Assembly: GCF_000374845.1 (NCBI RefSeq)
Contig: NZ_KB895412.1
Location: 443,056-507,055 of the forward strand
DNA length: 64,000 bases
Reading direction: 5' to 3'
DNA from: Paenibacillus terrigena DSM 21567
GTDB lineage: Bacteria; Bacillota; Bacilli; Paenibacillales; Paenibacillaceae
Part shown: piece by piece, positions 1 to 8,248 of the stretch
Layout: every line of letters starts with the position of its first letter
How positions within the stretch are numbered: position 1 is the stretch's first letter
Position numbers and translations under genes: made by a program
The notes under the pieces: model-generated
What the model saw: the letters and a program-made list of their open reading frames with translations, nothing else
Told to the model about the DNA's origin: nothing
The model's database searches: none

Positions 1-30
1 TGAATTTTACGTAAATATGGCTGTAGGCAA

Positions 31-110
31 TTGACACTACCCTAGTGGTGTCTTATGATTTGATCATAAACACAGGTAAAAACAACTAAAAACAATTAAA
101 TAAAACTAAT
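31..110 (+). promoter_or_regulatory. Promoter and operator region of the phn operon
   Basis: A consensus sigma-A promoter is visible: TTGACA at 31-36, a 17-bp spacer and TATGAT at 54-59. An inverted repeat (GACACTAC at 33-40, GTGGTGTC at 45-52, 7 of 8 pairs) fills the spacer, and TTATGA (53-58) with TCATAA (64-69) overlaps the -10. Downstream, TAAAAACAA occurs at 77-85 and 87-95 with a 10-bp period and a weaker third copy near 97. Helically phased repeats after the start site are what several DeoR-family repressors bind, and a DeoR-type gene is third in this operon; that link is inference. Confidence 0.7.
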
Positions 111-168
111 GGATTAGGTATTAATTGTTTTCCAGGCGAATCTAATCATATAAAAGGAGTGTGTGGCG

Positions 169-999
169 ATGGCATTACCGTATCAAGGGAAAATAAAAGG
201 CGTTATATTTGACTGGGCAGGGACGATGGTGGACTATGGTTGTTTTGCTCCATTGCTTGTATTCGTCAATGTATTTAAGAAGTGGGAGATTGAGATTACA
301 GCCGAAGAAGCGCGTGGGCCGATGGGCATGCTGAAGCGTGATCATATTAAGGCGCTGCTCGCGATGGAACGTATTGCGGGATTGTGGCAGGAGCGCTACG
401 GAAGAATGCCGGAGGAAGCCGATGTCGATGCGCTTTACGCTGATTTTGAGCCGATGTTGTTCACAGATTTAGCAAGTTATACCGATCCGGTACCGGGAGC
501 ATTGGAAGTCGTTGCGAACCTTAGAGAACGCGGTCTTAAAATTGGCTCAACGACGGGCTATACGGCAGAAATGATGGAGATCGTCGCGGCAGAAGCGAAA
601 CGCAAAGGTTATTTCCCAGATACACTCGTCACACCAAATGATGTGTTCGCAGGACGGCCTTACCCTTGGATGTGCTACCGCAACGCGGAACTGCTCGGCA
701 TCTATCCGATGGGAGCGATGGTCAAAGTCGGGGATACAATCAGCGATATATTGGAAGGCGTGAATGCCGGCATGTGGAGTGTAGGCGTCATCCAAGGCGG
801 CAGCGAGTTAGGTCTGAGTGAGGCAGAAGTAGCAAATATGCAGGCAGAAGAACTGGAAGCTCGGATGCAAGTGGTTGAAGAGCGGTTCAAGGCCGCAGGC
901 GCGCATTATGTGATTAAGCAAATCGGAGAATTTCCAGCCTTAATCGACCGTATTAACGAACGTATTGCTCAAGCTGAGGTCGTTGAGGTGTTGGTTTAG
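169..999 (+). CDS. phnX: Phosphonoacetaldehyde hydrolase (phosphonatase)
   Basis: A HAD-superfamily enzyme that splits phosphonoacetaldehyde into acetaldehyde and phosphate, the second step of 2-aminoethylphosphonate breakdown. The HAD nucleophile motif is DWAGTMVD near the N-terminus, and the cap-domain segment MGMLKRDHI carries the Schiff-base lysine typical of PhnX. About 276 residues, the family's normal size. The ATG at 169 is preferred over the in-frame GTG at 163 because AAGGAG at 154-159 lies 9 nt before the ATG but only 3 nt before the GTG. phnW, the preceding pathway step, follows 48 bp downstream. Confidence 0.95.
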   Translation: MALPYQGKIKGVIFDWAGTMVDYGCFAPLLVFVNVFKKWEIEITAEEARGPMGMLKRDHIKALLAMERIAGLWQERYGRMPEEADVDALYADFEPMLFTDLASYTDPVPGALEVVANLRERGLKIGSTTGYTAEMMEIVAAEAKRKGYFPDTLVTPNDVFAGRPYPWMCYRNAELLGIYPMGAMVKVGDTISDILEGVNAGMWSVGVIQGGSELGLSEAEVANMQAEELEARMQVVEERFKAAGAHYVIKQIGEFPALIDRINERIAQAEVVEVLV

Positions 1000-1047
1000 T
1001 TACAGACCGATGCTATCCATCATTTCATAATCGAGGAGCGTAACGAT

Positions 1048-2163
1048 ATGAATACTGAACTGTTAGATGATAATCCGTATTTGCTGCTCACCCCAGGTCC
1101 GTTATCGACGAGCAAGAGGGTCAAAGCTGCGATGCTCAAGGACTGGTGCACATGGGATCGCGATTATAATGATCTGGTACAGAGCATTCGTCGCCGGCTT
1201 GTTACGCTTGCAACGCAGCGTATTGAAGAATATTCCGCCGTGTTACTGCAAGGCAGCGGTTCGTATTGCGTGGAATCAGTGATCGGAAGCGCACTGGGCA
1301 GTACGGACAAATTACTTGTCATGACGAATGGTGCTTATGGCAAACGGATCGTTCAGATGGCTCAAGTGCTAGGGGTTCAGGTTGTGGTGCTCGACAGCGG
1401 CGAAGTCTCTCTTCCGGATTTGGATGATCTGGAATCGATGCTTCAGCAGGATCCTTCGATTACCCACGTAGCGATGGTCCATTGTGAGACGACCACGGGG
1501 ATTCTGAATCCTATTGCGGAGGCGGGCCAGATTGTGAAGTTACACAATAAAGTGTTCATCGTGGATGCGATGAGCAGCTTTGGCGGCGTGCCGCTAGATG
1601 TGGCTGAGCTCGGTATCGACTTCTTGATCAGCAGCGCGAACAAGTGTATTCAAGGGGTTCCGGGCTTCGGATTCGTCATCGCACGCATCGATCGGCTTCA
1701 GGCTTGCCAAGGTCAAGCGCGTTCACTCTCGCTGGATTTGTATGATCAATGGCATCATATGGAGCAGAATGGCGGCAAATGGCGCTATACATCTCCGACG
1801 CATGTCGTGAGAGCATTTGATGAAGCGATGCTGGAGCTTGAAGAAGAAGGCGGCGTTGCAGCAAGATATGCGCGTTATCGTCAGAATCAGCAGACCCTTG
1901 TGCGAGGCATGCGGGATCTGGGCTTTGAGACGCTTTTGGCGGATGAAATGCATTCTCCGATCATTACATCATTCTATTATCCAGACGCATCGTTCAAGTT
2001 CGAAGACTTCTATAAGGAGCTCAAAGCTCAAGGATTCGTCATCTATCCAGGTAAAATCTCCAACGCGGACACGTTCCGCATCGGCAATATTGGCGAAGTC
2101 TATCCCGGTGATATGGAGCGGCTTGTATCTGCTGTTGGTCGTGTGGAGTCGAAAAGCTTGTAG
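1048..2163 (+). CDS. phnW: 2-aminoethylphosphonate--pyruvate transaminase
   Basis: A PLP-dependent fold-type I aminotransferase that converts 2-aminoethylphosphonate and pyruvate to phosphonoacetaldehyde and L-alanine, feeding PhnX. The opening [10 protein letters not shown] motif and the PLP-lysine region [16 protein letters not shown] are characteristic. At 371 residues it is full length. GAGGAG at 1033-1038 provides the ribosome binding site. It is co-directional with phnX and shares its promoter, so together they make a minimal AEP-to-phosphate route. No phosphonate transporter genes are in the window; they could lie before base 1. Confidence 0.95.
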   Translation: MNTELLDDNPYLLLTPGPLSTSKRVKAAMLKDWCTWDRDYNDLVQSIRRRLVTLATQRIEEYSAVLLQGSGSYCVESVIGSALGSTDKLLVMTNGAYGKRIVQMAQVLGVQVVVLDSGEVSLPDLDDLESMLQQDPSITHVAMVHCETTTGILNPIAEAGQIVKLHNKVFIVDAMSSFGGVPLDVAELGIDFLISSANKCIQGVPGFGFVIARIDRLQACQGQARSLSLDLYDQWHHMEQNGGKWRYTSPTHVVRAFDEAMLELEEEGGVAARYARYRQNQQTLVRGMRDLGFETLLADEMHSPIITSFYYPDASFKFEDFYKELKAQGFVIYPGKISNADTFRIGNIGEVYPGDMERLVSAVGRVESKSL

Positions 2164-2181
2164 ATGATTGATAAGTCTGTC

Positions 2182-2216
2182 AAGGGCGATGCGAGTGCAA
2201 TACTTGCATCGCCCTT
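2182..2216 (+). terminator. Hairpin after phnW
   Basis: An 11-bp perfect inverted repeat, AAGGGCGATGC (2182-2192) and GCATCGCCCTT (2206-2216), with a 13-nt loop. The T-tract is weak (TTCTAC), so it may only attenuate transcription into the regulator gene that follows. Confidence 0.5.
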
Positions 2217-2295
2217 CTACATGTTCTGGATAGCGAAGCCGTTGTTCTAAAGTTATAATGTGTAAGATAAGTTGTATGACGGAGGGGATTCGCAG

Positions 2296-3081
2296 TTGTC
2301 GTTGATTGGCGAAGAACGTAAAGGAATCATATTAGAGCAGTTGAACGCAGAGGGACAGGTTAAGACATTTGACCTCGTGCAGAAGTTAGGTGTGTCCTCG
2401 GAGACCATTCGTCGGTACTTGGAGGAGCTGGAGCTCGAGAACCGGTTGAAGCGGGTATACGGGGGCGCGGTGAAGATTAACCTCCTCGGCGAAGAGCCTT
2501 CCTATCTCAAGCGCGAAGTGATTTATGCCGAGGAGAAACGAATGATTGGGAAGGCTGCGGCCGCACTGGTGGAGGATAATGACGTCATTTTTATTGATGA
2601 CGGGACGACGCCGCTTGCGATGATTGATTTTCTGATGAATAAGAATAACCTGACGGTGCTAACGATATCGATTCCGGCGCTGCATCAGCTGATTGAATAC
2701 AAGAATAAGGAACTGTTCAATGGCGAAATCTATCTGATTGGGGGCAAAGTGAATTCGAGGCATTCTCGAATTACCGGCTCCATCGCCGAGAAAATTGTGG
2801 ATCTGTTCCATGCGGATAAGGCGTTCATTTCCATCGATGGGATGGTGCTGGGCAAGGGGATTACCGCCTTTGATGCAGAACGTGGGCAACTCGTCAGTAA
2901 GATGATGGGCAATTCCAGGCAATCCATTGTCATGACCGATGGCAGCAAAATAGGACTTACTCAGCTCTATCGTATCGCGGAATGGCGAGATATGAATACG
3001 GTGATTAGCGATGTTCATATGCCGAAGGATTGGGTCAAACCGCTTGAGAAGTTTGGCGTGGATTGGATCGTGGCGCAGTAA
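2296..3081 (+). CDS. DeoR/GlpR-family transcriptional regulator
   Basis: The N-terminal winged helix (about residues 5-60, with VKTFDLVQKLGVSSETIRRYL) is the DeoR-type DNA-binding domain. The rest is a DeoR C-terminal sensor domain of the sugar-phosphate isomerase-like fold (VFIDDGTTPLAM and FISIDGM segments). The TTG at 2296 is the better start because GGAGGGG at 2281-2287 is 8 nt before it; the upstream in-frame TTG at 2272 has no such site. Its place behind phnX-phnW suggests it controls them. The effector is not deducible; a phosphorylated intermediate would fit the family. Confidence 0.85.
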   Translation: MSLIGEERKGIILEQLNAEGQVKTFDLVQKLGVSSETIRRYLEELELENRLKRVYGGAVKINLLGEEPSYLKREVIYAEEKRMIGKAAAALVEDNDVIFIDDGTTPLAMIDFLMNKNNLTVLTISIPALHQLIEYKNKELFNGEIYLIGGKVNSRHSRITGSIAEKIVDLFHADKAFISIDGMVLGKGITAFDAERGQLVSKMMGNSRQSIVMTDGSKIGLTQLYRIAEWRDMNTVISDVHMPKDWVKPLEKFGVDWIVAQ

Positions 3082-3225
3082 TATGTGCTGTACGGCAGGA
3101 TGTGCAGTGTGTAGAAGGTGGAAGAGCTATCTCCTTCAGTGTAGGTTGGCTGCTATCATGGATTTTAGCATCAACTATGACCTAAACTGCGCCTATATCA
3201 GAGTTATCATAGCCCCGACAATGAA

Positions 3226-3262
3226 AAAACGAGCCGTTAGCTTCTCTTCTAAGGCTCGTTTT
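3226..3262. terminator. Bidirectional terminator
   Basis: AAAACGAGCC (3226-3235) pairs with GGCTCGTTTT (3253-3262). A-rich and T-rich flanks let it serve both the DeoR-type gene on the plus strand and the small gene on the minus strand. Confidence 0.85.
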
Positions 3263-3267
3263 GTAAA

Positions 3268-3510
3268 TTATATTTCTTTGAAATGAAGTACAAAGCCTGC
3301 TCTTCCAGCGTTTTCAACTTGGCATTGATAGACGACATGGTCGATCGTGACTACGGCAGGTCTATTGTATTCTATAAACGTATAGGTTACATTCTCTTTC
3401 TTACAATAACGTTCAATTTCATCTAGGAACTCTTGTTTGTTCTTGGGCGGATGATCCAATTCGACTGAGAATCCCTTCTTCATAGCCTTGTCCCATAGAG
3501 ATTTCAACAT
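3268..3510 (-). CDS. Small hypothetical protein, about 80 residues
   Basis: Not recognised as a named family. It is a soluble, charged protein with no signal peptide or membrane segment: a lysine-rich amphipathic N-terminal half (WDKAMKKGFSVELDHPPK, FLDEIERYCKKEN) followed by a beta-rich half (YTFIEY, VVTIDHVVYQCQVENA). AAGAGGTG (3523-3516) sits 5 nt before the ATG at 3510, better than the adjacent ATG at 3513. A terminator follows closely, so it appears monocistronic. Confidence 0.7.
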   Translation of the reverse strand: MLKSLWDKAMKKGFSVELDHPPKNKQEFLDEIERYCKKENVTYTFIEYNRPAVVTIDHVVYQCQVENAGRAGFVLHFKEI

Positions 3511-3654
3511 CATAACACCTCTTCCATTATCGATGACATTTCATTTAAGAATCGTAGTATACCTCTATTATACCCCCTGTTTTCTGATATTCACATTGTT
3601 TTTCATCACTTCTTTACATAAGCTGGATCGACTGCTCCTGAGTAAGCCGAAGTG

Positions 3655-3707
3655 AATACAATTGTATTGATGTTCGGATTGGCGGTCCACTGTGATCGCC
3701 AATCTTT
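3655..3707 (+). promoter_or_regulatory. Palindrome and hairpin upstream of the lacI-type gene
   Basis: A perfect 14-bp palindrome, AATACAATTGTATT (3655-3668), is followed by a hairpin, GATTGGCG (3677-3684) with CGCCAATC (3697-3704), ending in TTTT. The first looks like an operator. The second resembles an intrinsic terminator 60 bp before the LacI-type start and could be a leader attenuator. No sigma-A promoter could be placed confidently; TATATT at 3713-3718 is a candidate -10. Confidence 0.4.
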
Positions 3708-3763
3708 TGTGGTATATTTAATTTACATGAAGTCGGAAGGTTTGATAGATAGGGGCGAATGTA

Positions 3764-4729
3764 TTGGTCAGTATTAAAGATATCGCTAAAAAAGCAGGGG
3801 TTTCCGTCTCAACGGTATCTTACGCACTGAATGGGAATCCGAAGGTAACCGAGGAGACGCGTGCTCGAATCCTGGTGATCGCTAAAGAATTAAATTATGT
3901 TCCGAATGCGGCGGCCAGATCCCTGAAGAAGAAGGAGTCCCGAATTATCGGTGTGTTCTTAACCGATTTCAACGGTGCTTTCTATGGCGGTCTGCTGCAA
4001 GGCATTAAGGAAGTTCTGAATGATAAGGAATATGATCTGGTCGTGTGCAGTGGAAAGGAATCTCATCGGATGCTGCCGGAGCGGATTATTGACGGTGCCA
4101 TCATTCTGGATGAGCAGTTCAATAGTGAAGAGCTGCTGCAGTATGCAGATCGTGGACATAAAATCGTGGTGCTGGACCGTGAGCTGAGCCATCCGAACGT
4201 GAATCAAGTGCTGTTGGATAATAAGGCAGGCGCGATGCTAGCGACGGAATATTTGCTTGAACAGGGGCATCGGAGAATCTATATCGTGAACGGCCCGAAG
4301 GGATCTTATGATGCTAGACAGCGTCTCCAAGCGTCGAAGCAGACACTCGATCGCCACCCGAAGGTAGAATATATCGAGATCGACGGCGATTTCAACAAAT
4401 CCGCAGGGGAGCAAGCGGCGAAGCTGATTATCGATGCGTACACAGAGCCTGTTGCGGTATTCTGTCTGAATGATGAGATGGCGATTGGATTCTACAACTA
4501 CGTAGCTTCAACGAAATATCGCATTGGGGAGCATATTCATATCGTCGGGTTTGATAACATCGAACTAACGGAATATACACAGCCGCGTCTTGCGACCATT
4601 AACTATTCGAAGAAAAAATGGGGCGCGCTCGCAGCAGAACAATTGATTAAGCTGCTGCAAGGCGAAACCGTGGAGAATGAACGGATTTATGTGACGCTCG
4701 TGACGGGGAATTCGGTTGGGCGTGTTTAG
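3764..4729 (+). CDS. LacI-family transcriptional regulator
   Basis: A LacI/GalR repressor of 321 residues, the usual length. The N-terminal helix-turn-helix and hinge are clear (KDIAKKAGVSVSTVSYALNG, NYVPNAAARSL), followed by a periplasmic-binding-protein-like sensor domain with VFCLNDEMAIGFYNY and HIVGFDNIELTEYTQP. The start is TTG 3764, with AGGGG at 3751-3755 eight nt upstream; the ATG at 3759 is out of frame. No sugar gene is adjacent on the same strand, so the target and effector are unknown; it is monocistronic with its own terminator. Confidence 0.9.
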   Translation: MVSIKDIAKKAGVSVSTVSYALNGNPKVTEETRARILVIAKELNYVPNAAARSLKKKESRIIGVFLTDFNGAFYGGLLQGIKEVLNDKEYDLVVCSGKESHRMLPERIIDGAIILDEQFNSEELLQYADRGHKIVVLDRELSHPNVNQVLLDNKAGAMLATEYLLEQGHRRIYIVNGPKGSYDARQRLQASKQTLDRHPKVEYIEIDGDFNKSAGEQAAKLIIDAYTEPVAVFCLNDEMAIGFYNYVASTKYRIGEHIHIVGFDNIELTEYTQPRLATINYSKKKWGALAAEQLIKLLQGETVENERIYVTLVTGNSVGRV

Positions 4730-4740
4730 AGGGATAGCGA

Positions 4741-4792
4741 AGAAGGCTTATCTTCAAGCGATTTATATCGCTTAGGATAAGCCTTCTTTTTT
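4741..4792 (+). terminator. Rho-independent terminator after the lacI-type gene
   Basis: AGAAGGCTTATC (4741-4752) pairs with GATAAGCCTTCT (4776-4787) and runs into T6. An inner stem (AAGCGA 4756-4761, TCGCTT 4768-4773) extends it. Confidence 0.9.
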
Positions 4793-4883
4793 CAATGGGA
4801 AGATTTATGGTCTATGGCATCGATTAATCCAGAAGGGGTTGACCATAGGTGTAAAATAGGGAATAGATGGGAGGGTTTACCTG

Positions 4884-5765
4884 ATGGAAATACGGAAAAG
4901 ACAAGGATTGACCGAGCAAGAATTGCATGACATCCGCATATTGGCGGATATTTGTGATGCGCTGGATGGAATTAAGCTGAAATTGAACTGGGTATCCTTA
5001 CAGACGCGGCCCACACAAGAGACGAATGATTTTCTCATTTATGAGAATGGCGATCTGGTCGGGTACTTAGGCATTTATAGCTTCCAATCTTCGGAGGCAG
5101 AAATTAGCGGAATGGTTCATCCACTCTACCGGAGACGGGGAATGTTCACACAGCTTGTGGATGCGGCAGTGGAGGAGTGCAGACAGCGGGGATTCGGCAA
5201 TATTCTCTTCATTAATCATCATCGTTCTACGGCGGGGCAAGCATTCCTGGTCGCGCGGGGCACGAAGTATAAGGTATCTGAGCACTGGATGCGTTGTGAG
5301 CGGACGGATGCAGATCTTAGTGGCTTTCATGTTCGTGGCATGAGCGAGAACAACATCCAACTTCACGTCGCGCGAGAAGCGGATAAAGAGCTGTTGGTTC
5401 AGCTTAATGTTGACGGATTCGATATGAAGGAAGCGGATTCGCGGGATTATGTAGAACGTACCTTCAATAGCCCACTGGAATATACGTATATCGCAGAAGC
5501 TGAAGGCCAGCCGATCGGCAAGCTGGGTCTTACCTTCGAGGATGGCAGTGCCTTTATTTATGGGTTCTGTGTGAGTCCGCTCCAACGGGGGAAAGGGAAT
5601 GGTCGACGTATTCTTGTCGAGCTCATGAACATGTTACAGCGCGAACAAGGGAAGACGCGGTTCGAACTCGAAGTCGCTGTAGAGAATGCGCGCGCGCTTG
5701 GCATTTATGAGGATTGCGGATTCCATGTGATTAGCGCGAACGATTATTATGAATTGATTTTATGA
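4884..5765 (+). CDS. GNAT-family N-acetyltransferase with two GNAT domains
   Basis: A 293-residue acetyltransferase, about twice the single-domain length. Both halves carry a recognisable acetyl-CoA pyrophosphate loop: VHPLYRRRGMFTQL at about residues 78-91 and VSPLQRGKGNGRRIL at about 231-245, each after the expected beta strand. The C-terminal half ends with the usual GIYEDCGF motif. Substrate unknown. The start is ATG 4884 behind GGGAGGG. It is flanked by the terminator of the LacI-type gene and the ric promoter, so it is probably transcribed alone. Confidence 0.85.
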   Translation: MEIRKRQGLTEQELHDIRILADICDALDGIKLKLNWVSLQTRPTQETNDFLIYENGDLVGYLGIYSFQSSEAEISGMVHPLYRRRGMFTQLVDAAVEECRQRGFGNILFINHHRSTAGQAFLVARGTKYKVSEHWMRCERTDADLSGFHVRGMSENNIQLHVAREADKELLVQLNVDGFDMKEADSRDYVERTFNSPLEYTYIAEAEGQPIGKLGLTFEDGSAFIYGFCVSPLQRGKGNGRRILVELMNMLQREQGKTRFELEVAVENARALGIYEDCGFHVISANDYYELIL

Positions 5766-5779
5766 AAAATGGGGCCAGA

Positions 5780-5821
5780 GTGACTGAGATCACGATGGCT
5801 CTTTGTCTTCCGTCGTATGAT
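5780..5821 (+). promoter_or_regulatory. FNR-type activator site and promoter of ric
   Basis: GTGA (5780-5783), six bases, then TCAC (5790-5793) matches the core of the Crp/Fnr consensus. TATGAT at 5816-5821 is the -10 and there is no good -35. With the start at about 5828 the site is centred 41.5 bp upstream, the standard class II activator position. The DUF438 gene at 26 kb has the same arrangement. Confidence 0.7.
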
Positions 5822-5866
5822 GATCTTGCATGAACCAAGATCTATTGAACTGGAGGCGAATCCCTT

Positions 5867-6556
5867 ATGATTACACAAGAAATGACCGTTCGTGATGCGG
5901 TATTGCAATATCCAGCTGCGAGTGATGTGTTCAAGCGGCTCAAAATTGATTTTTGCTGCGGTGGCAACCGTCCGATCCAAGAAGCAGCGGAAGAACGCGG
6001 ACTGGATGCGGCGGCCGTTGTTCATCAGCTGAATACGATGAAGCAGGATGCACCAAGTATAGGAATCGGGATGGATTGGCAGTACATGTCCTCACGGGCG
6101 TTGATTGAATATATTGTGAAGAAGCATCATCAATATTTGCGAGTCCAACTGCCGCAGATCGCTGCGAATGTGGAGCGCGTCTATCATGTGCATGGCGGTG
6201 ATCAACCGCATCTTGTTCAGATGGCAGAGCTATTCCGCCAGCTTCGAGCAGAGCTTGAGGCGCATATCGCCAAGGAAGAGGAGACTTCCTTCCCAAGCAT
6301 CATTCGAGCAGAAGAAGATGCGAATGCTGTCTCGCATGCAGATGTACGGGCAGTCGTGGCAGAACTGGAAGGCGAGCATGATGGTGCCGGGAACCTGCTG
6401 AAGCAGCTCCGTCTCGTCACGAATGATTTCACCCCGCCTGAGCACGCTTGTACGACCTACCGGATCACTTATGCCCGCTTGGAAGAGTTGGAAGGGATGA
6501 CGTTCGAGCATGTGCATCTGGAGAACAATGTGTTATTCCCGCGGTTTGATCTGTAA
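5867..6556 (+). CDS. ric: Iron-sulfur cluster repair di-iron protein (Ric/ScdA/YtfE)
   Basis: A cytoplasmic di-iron protein that helps repair iron-sulfur clusters after nitrosative or oxidative damage. The N-terminal ScdA domain (about residues 1-60) has the signature FCCGGNRPIQEA. The rest is a hemerythrin-like four-helix domain with iron-binding His/Glu motifs: KKHHQYLR, HIAKEEETSFPSI, ELEGEHDGAGNLL and FEHVHLENNVLFPRF. 229 residues is the usual size. GGAGG at 5852-5856 gives the ribosome binding site. The FNR-type promoter upstream agrees with induction by low oxygen or NO. Confidence 0.95.
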   Translation: MITQEMTVRDAVLQYPAASDVFKRLKIDFCCGGNRPIQEAAEERGLDAAAVVHQLNTMKQDAPSIGIGMDWQYMSSRALIEYIVKKHHQYLRVQLPQIAANVERVYHVHGGDQPHLVQMAELFRQLRAELEAHIAKEEETSFPSIIRAEEDANAVSHADVRAVVAELEGEHDGAGNLLKQLRLVTNDFTPPEHACTTYRITYARLEELEGMTFEHVHLENNVLFPRFDL

Positions 6557-6576
6557 TCGATCCATGTGATATGAAT

Positions 6577-6625
6577 AAAGGCACTCCTTCCAGGATCCAT
6601 GATATGGAACCCTGGGGAGTGCCTT
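6577..6625. terminator. Bidirectional terminator between ric and the MFS gene
   Basis: AAAGGCACTCC (6577-6587) with CCAGG (6590-6594) pairs with CCTGG (6611-6615) and GGAGTGCCTT (6616-6625). It serves the convergent genes on both sides. Confidence 0.85.
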
Positions 6626-6641
6626 CTTGTATTCTAAAAGA

Positions 6642-8198
6642 TTATGAGCTGGTTGTTGCTCTCGCTTCCGCTTCCGCCTTCGCTTCAGCGGCTTGCTCTT
6701 GGTAGCTCTTCATGCGATCGTTCGTCATGTAGAAGGTGAATAGCAGCGCGAGGACAGTCGGAATGAGTGCCCACATAAATGTCTGCACGATCGATGAAGA
6801 GAGCGCATGTGTAATTTTATCTAGAATATCCGGAGGAATGCTGGCCCGTGCTTCTGGCGATAGAATCGCTCGCGGATCGGATAGCATATCCATGCCTTGC
6901 GGTGCCGAATCCATTCCGGCAAACGAGGATTTCAGGCCATCCGTGAAGACATTCTTCTGCACCATACCGAAGATCGTAATGCCGATCGTCATGCCAAGGG
7001 AGCGGATGAAGGCAATCGTAGAATTCGCGGAACCGCGCTGTGATGCATCAAAATGATGAATAGCCGCCATCCCAAGGACGGAGAATGATGCACCGAGCCC
7101 AAGTCCTGTAATAATCATGTAGAACGTGATCATGCCTCGTGAGGTGTCCGTCGTGATCGTTGTGAGCAGCGCAATCCCGATCAGGAAGATGAGCATGAAT
7201 ACGACCATGACCTTCCGATACCCGAATTTGACCGATGACATGGCTCCGACTTGTGCTGAGACCGTCGTTCCGAGCATCATCGGCAGCAGAATCATGCCGG
7301 AGTTCGTGGCTGTACCGCCTGTCACGCCTTGGACGAAGATCGGAATATAGACCGCCGCCGCAATGAACGCCGCACCGGAGAACAGACCGATGATCGTACT
7401 AGACGCGAACAATCGATTCTTGAACATTGAGTACGCGATGATCGGTTCTTTGGCAGTACGTTCAATGAACAAGAAAATGATGAATAGGACGGCGAATCCT
7501 GCGAACAGGCTTAAGATAACCGTGGAATCCCATGCATACGTACCTCCTCCGAACTCTAACGCGAACATGAGGCAGATAATGGAGCCGACCAATGTCGTAG
7601 CACCTGCCCAGTCGATTTGCAGCCGCGAATGTTCATGCGATTCGTGATAAAAGAGCACGACGAGCAGTAGGGCAACCGCTCCGAGCGGCACATTGATGAA
7701 GAAGATCCAATGCCATGTGAAGGTATCGGTGATGAATGCACCAAGCAGCGGTCCGAAAATACTGGATAGACCGAAGACTGCCCCGAATAATCCCCCCATT
7801 TTACCGCGTTTCTCAGGAGGGAAAATATCGAACATGATCGTGAACGCAATCGGGACGAGCGCTCCGCCGCCAATCCCTTGAATAGCACGGTAAATGCTGA
7901 GCTGCGTGATGGTCTCAGCGGTTGCACATAGAATCGAGCCCGCTAAGAAGAAAATGAGTCCGAAGATGAAAAACCGTTTGCGTCCGTACATGTCGGACAG
8001 TTTGCCGAAGATGGGCATGCCGGCCATTTCCGCCACCATATAGGCCGAGGTGACCCATACGAATTTATCCATGCCGCCAAGATCGGAGACGATGGTGCCC
8101 ATGGCCGTCGATACGATGGTGTTATCCATCGAGGCCATGAGAATGCCGAGCAGTAGGGCTGTTACGACAAGCCCTAAATTATTTTTTCCTTTAACCAC
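6642..8198 (-). CDS. MFS drug/proton antiporter, DHA2 (14-TM) family
   Basis: A 518-residue major facilitator of the EmrB/QacA type, predicted to export drugs or other amphiphiles by proton antiport. N-terminal MASMDNTIVSTAMGTI is the DHA2 motif after TM1, YRAIQGIGGGALVPIAFTI is the antiporter-type helix, and TWHWIFFINVPLGAVALL ends the first half. The C-terminus is a charged Ala/Glu tail (about residues 495-518). The start is GTG 8198 with GGAGG (8211-8207) eight nt upstream. The downstream neighbour ric is convergent. Substrate unknown. Confidence 0.9.
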   Translation of the reverse strand: MVKGKNNLGLVVTALLLGILMASMDNTIVSTAMGTIVSDLGGMDKFVWVTSAYMVAEMAGMPIFGKLSDMYGRKRFFIFGLIFFLAGSILCATAETITQLSIYRAIQGIGGGALVPIAFTIMFDIFPPEKRGKMGGLFGAVFGLSSIFGPLLGAFITDTFTWHWIFFINVPLGAVALLLVVLFYHESHEHSRLQIDWAGATTLVGSIICLMFALEFGGGTYAWDSTVILSLFAGFAVLFIIFLFIERTAKEPIIAYSMFKNRLFASSTIIGLFSGAAFIAAAVYIPIFVQGVTGGTATNSGMILLPMMLGTTVSAQVGAMSSVKFGYRKVMVVFMLIFLIGIALLTTITTDTSRGMITFYMIITGLGLGASFSVLGMAAIHHFDASQRGSANSTIAFIRSLGMTIGITIFGMVQKNVFTDGLKSSFAGMDSAPQGMDMLSDPRAILSPEARASIPPDILDKITHALSSSIVQTFMWALIPTVLALLFTFYMTNDRMKSYQEQAAEAKAEAEARATTSS

Positions 8199-8248
8199 GG
8201 GTTATTCCTCCACGTTATATATTGTTCATGGCTTTCATGGGAAGCCAT

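Noticed and set aside
2221-2295. Riboswitch-like leader between phnW and the DeoR-type gene.
   Set aside because: Only a simple hairpin is present; the gap is too short and shows no conserved riboswitch core.
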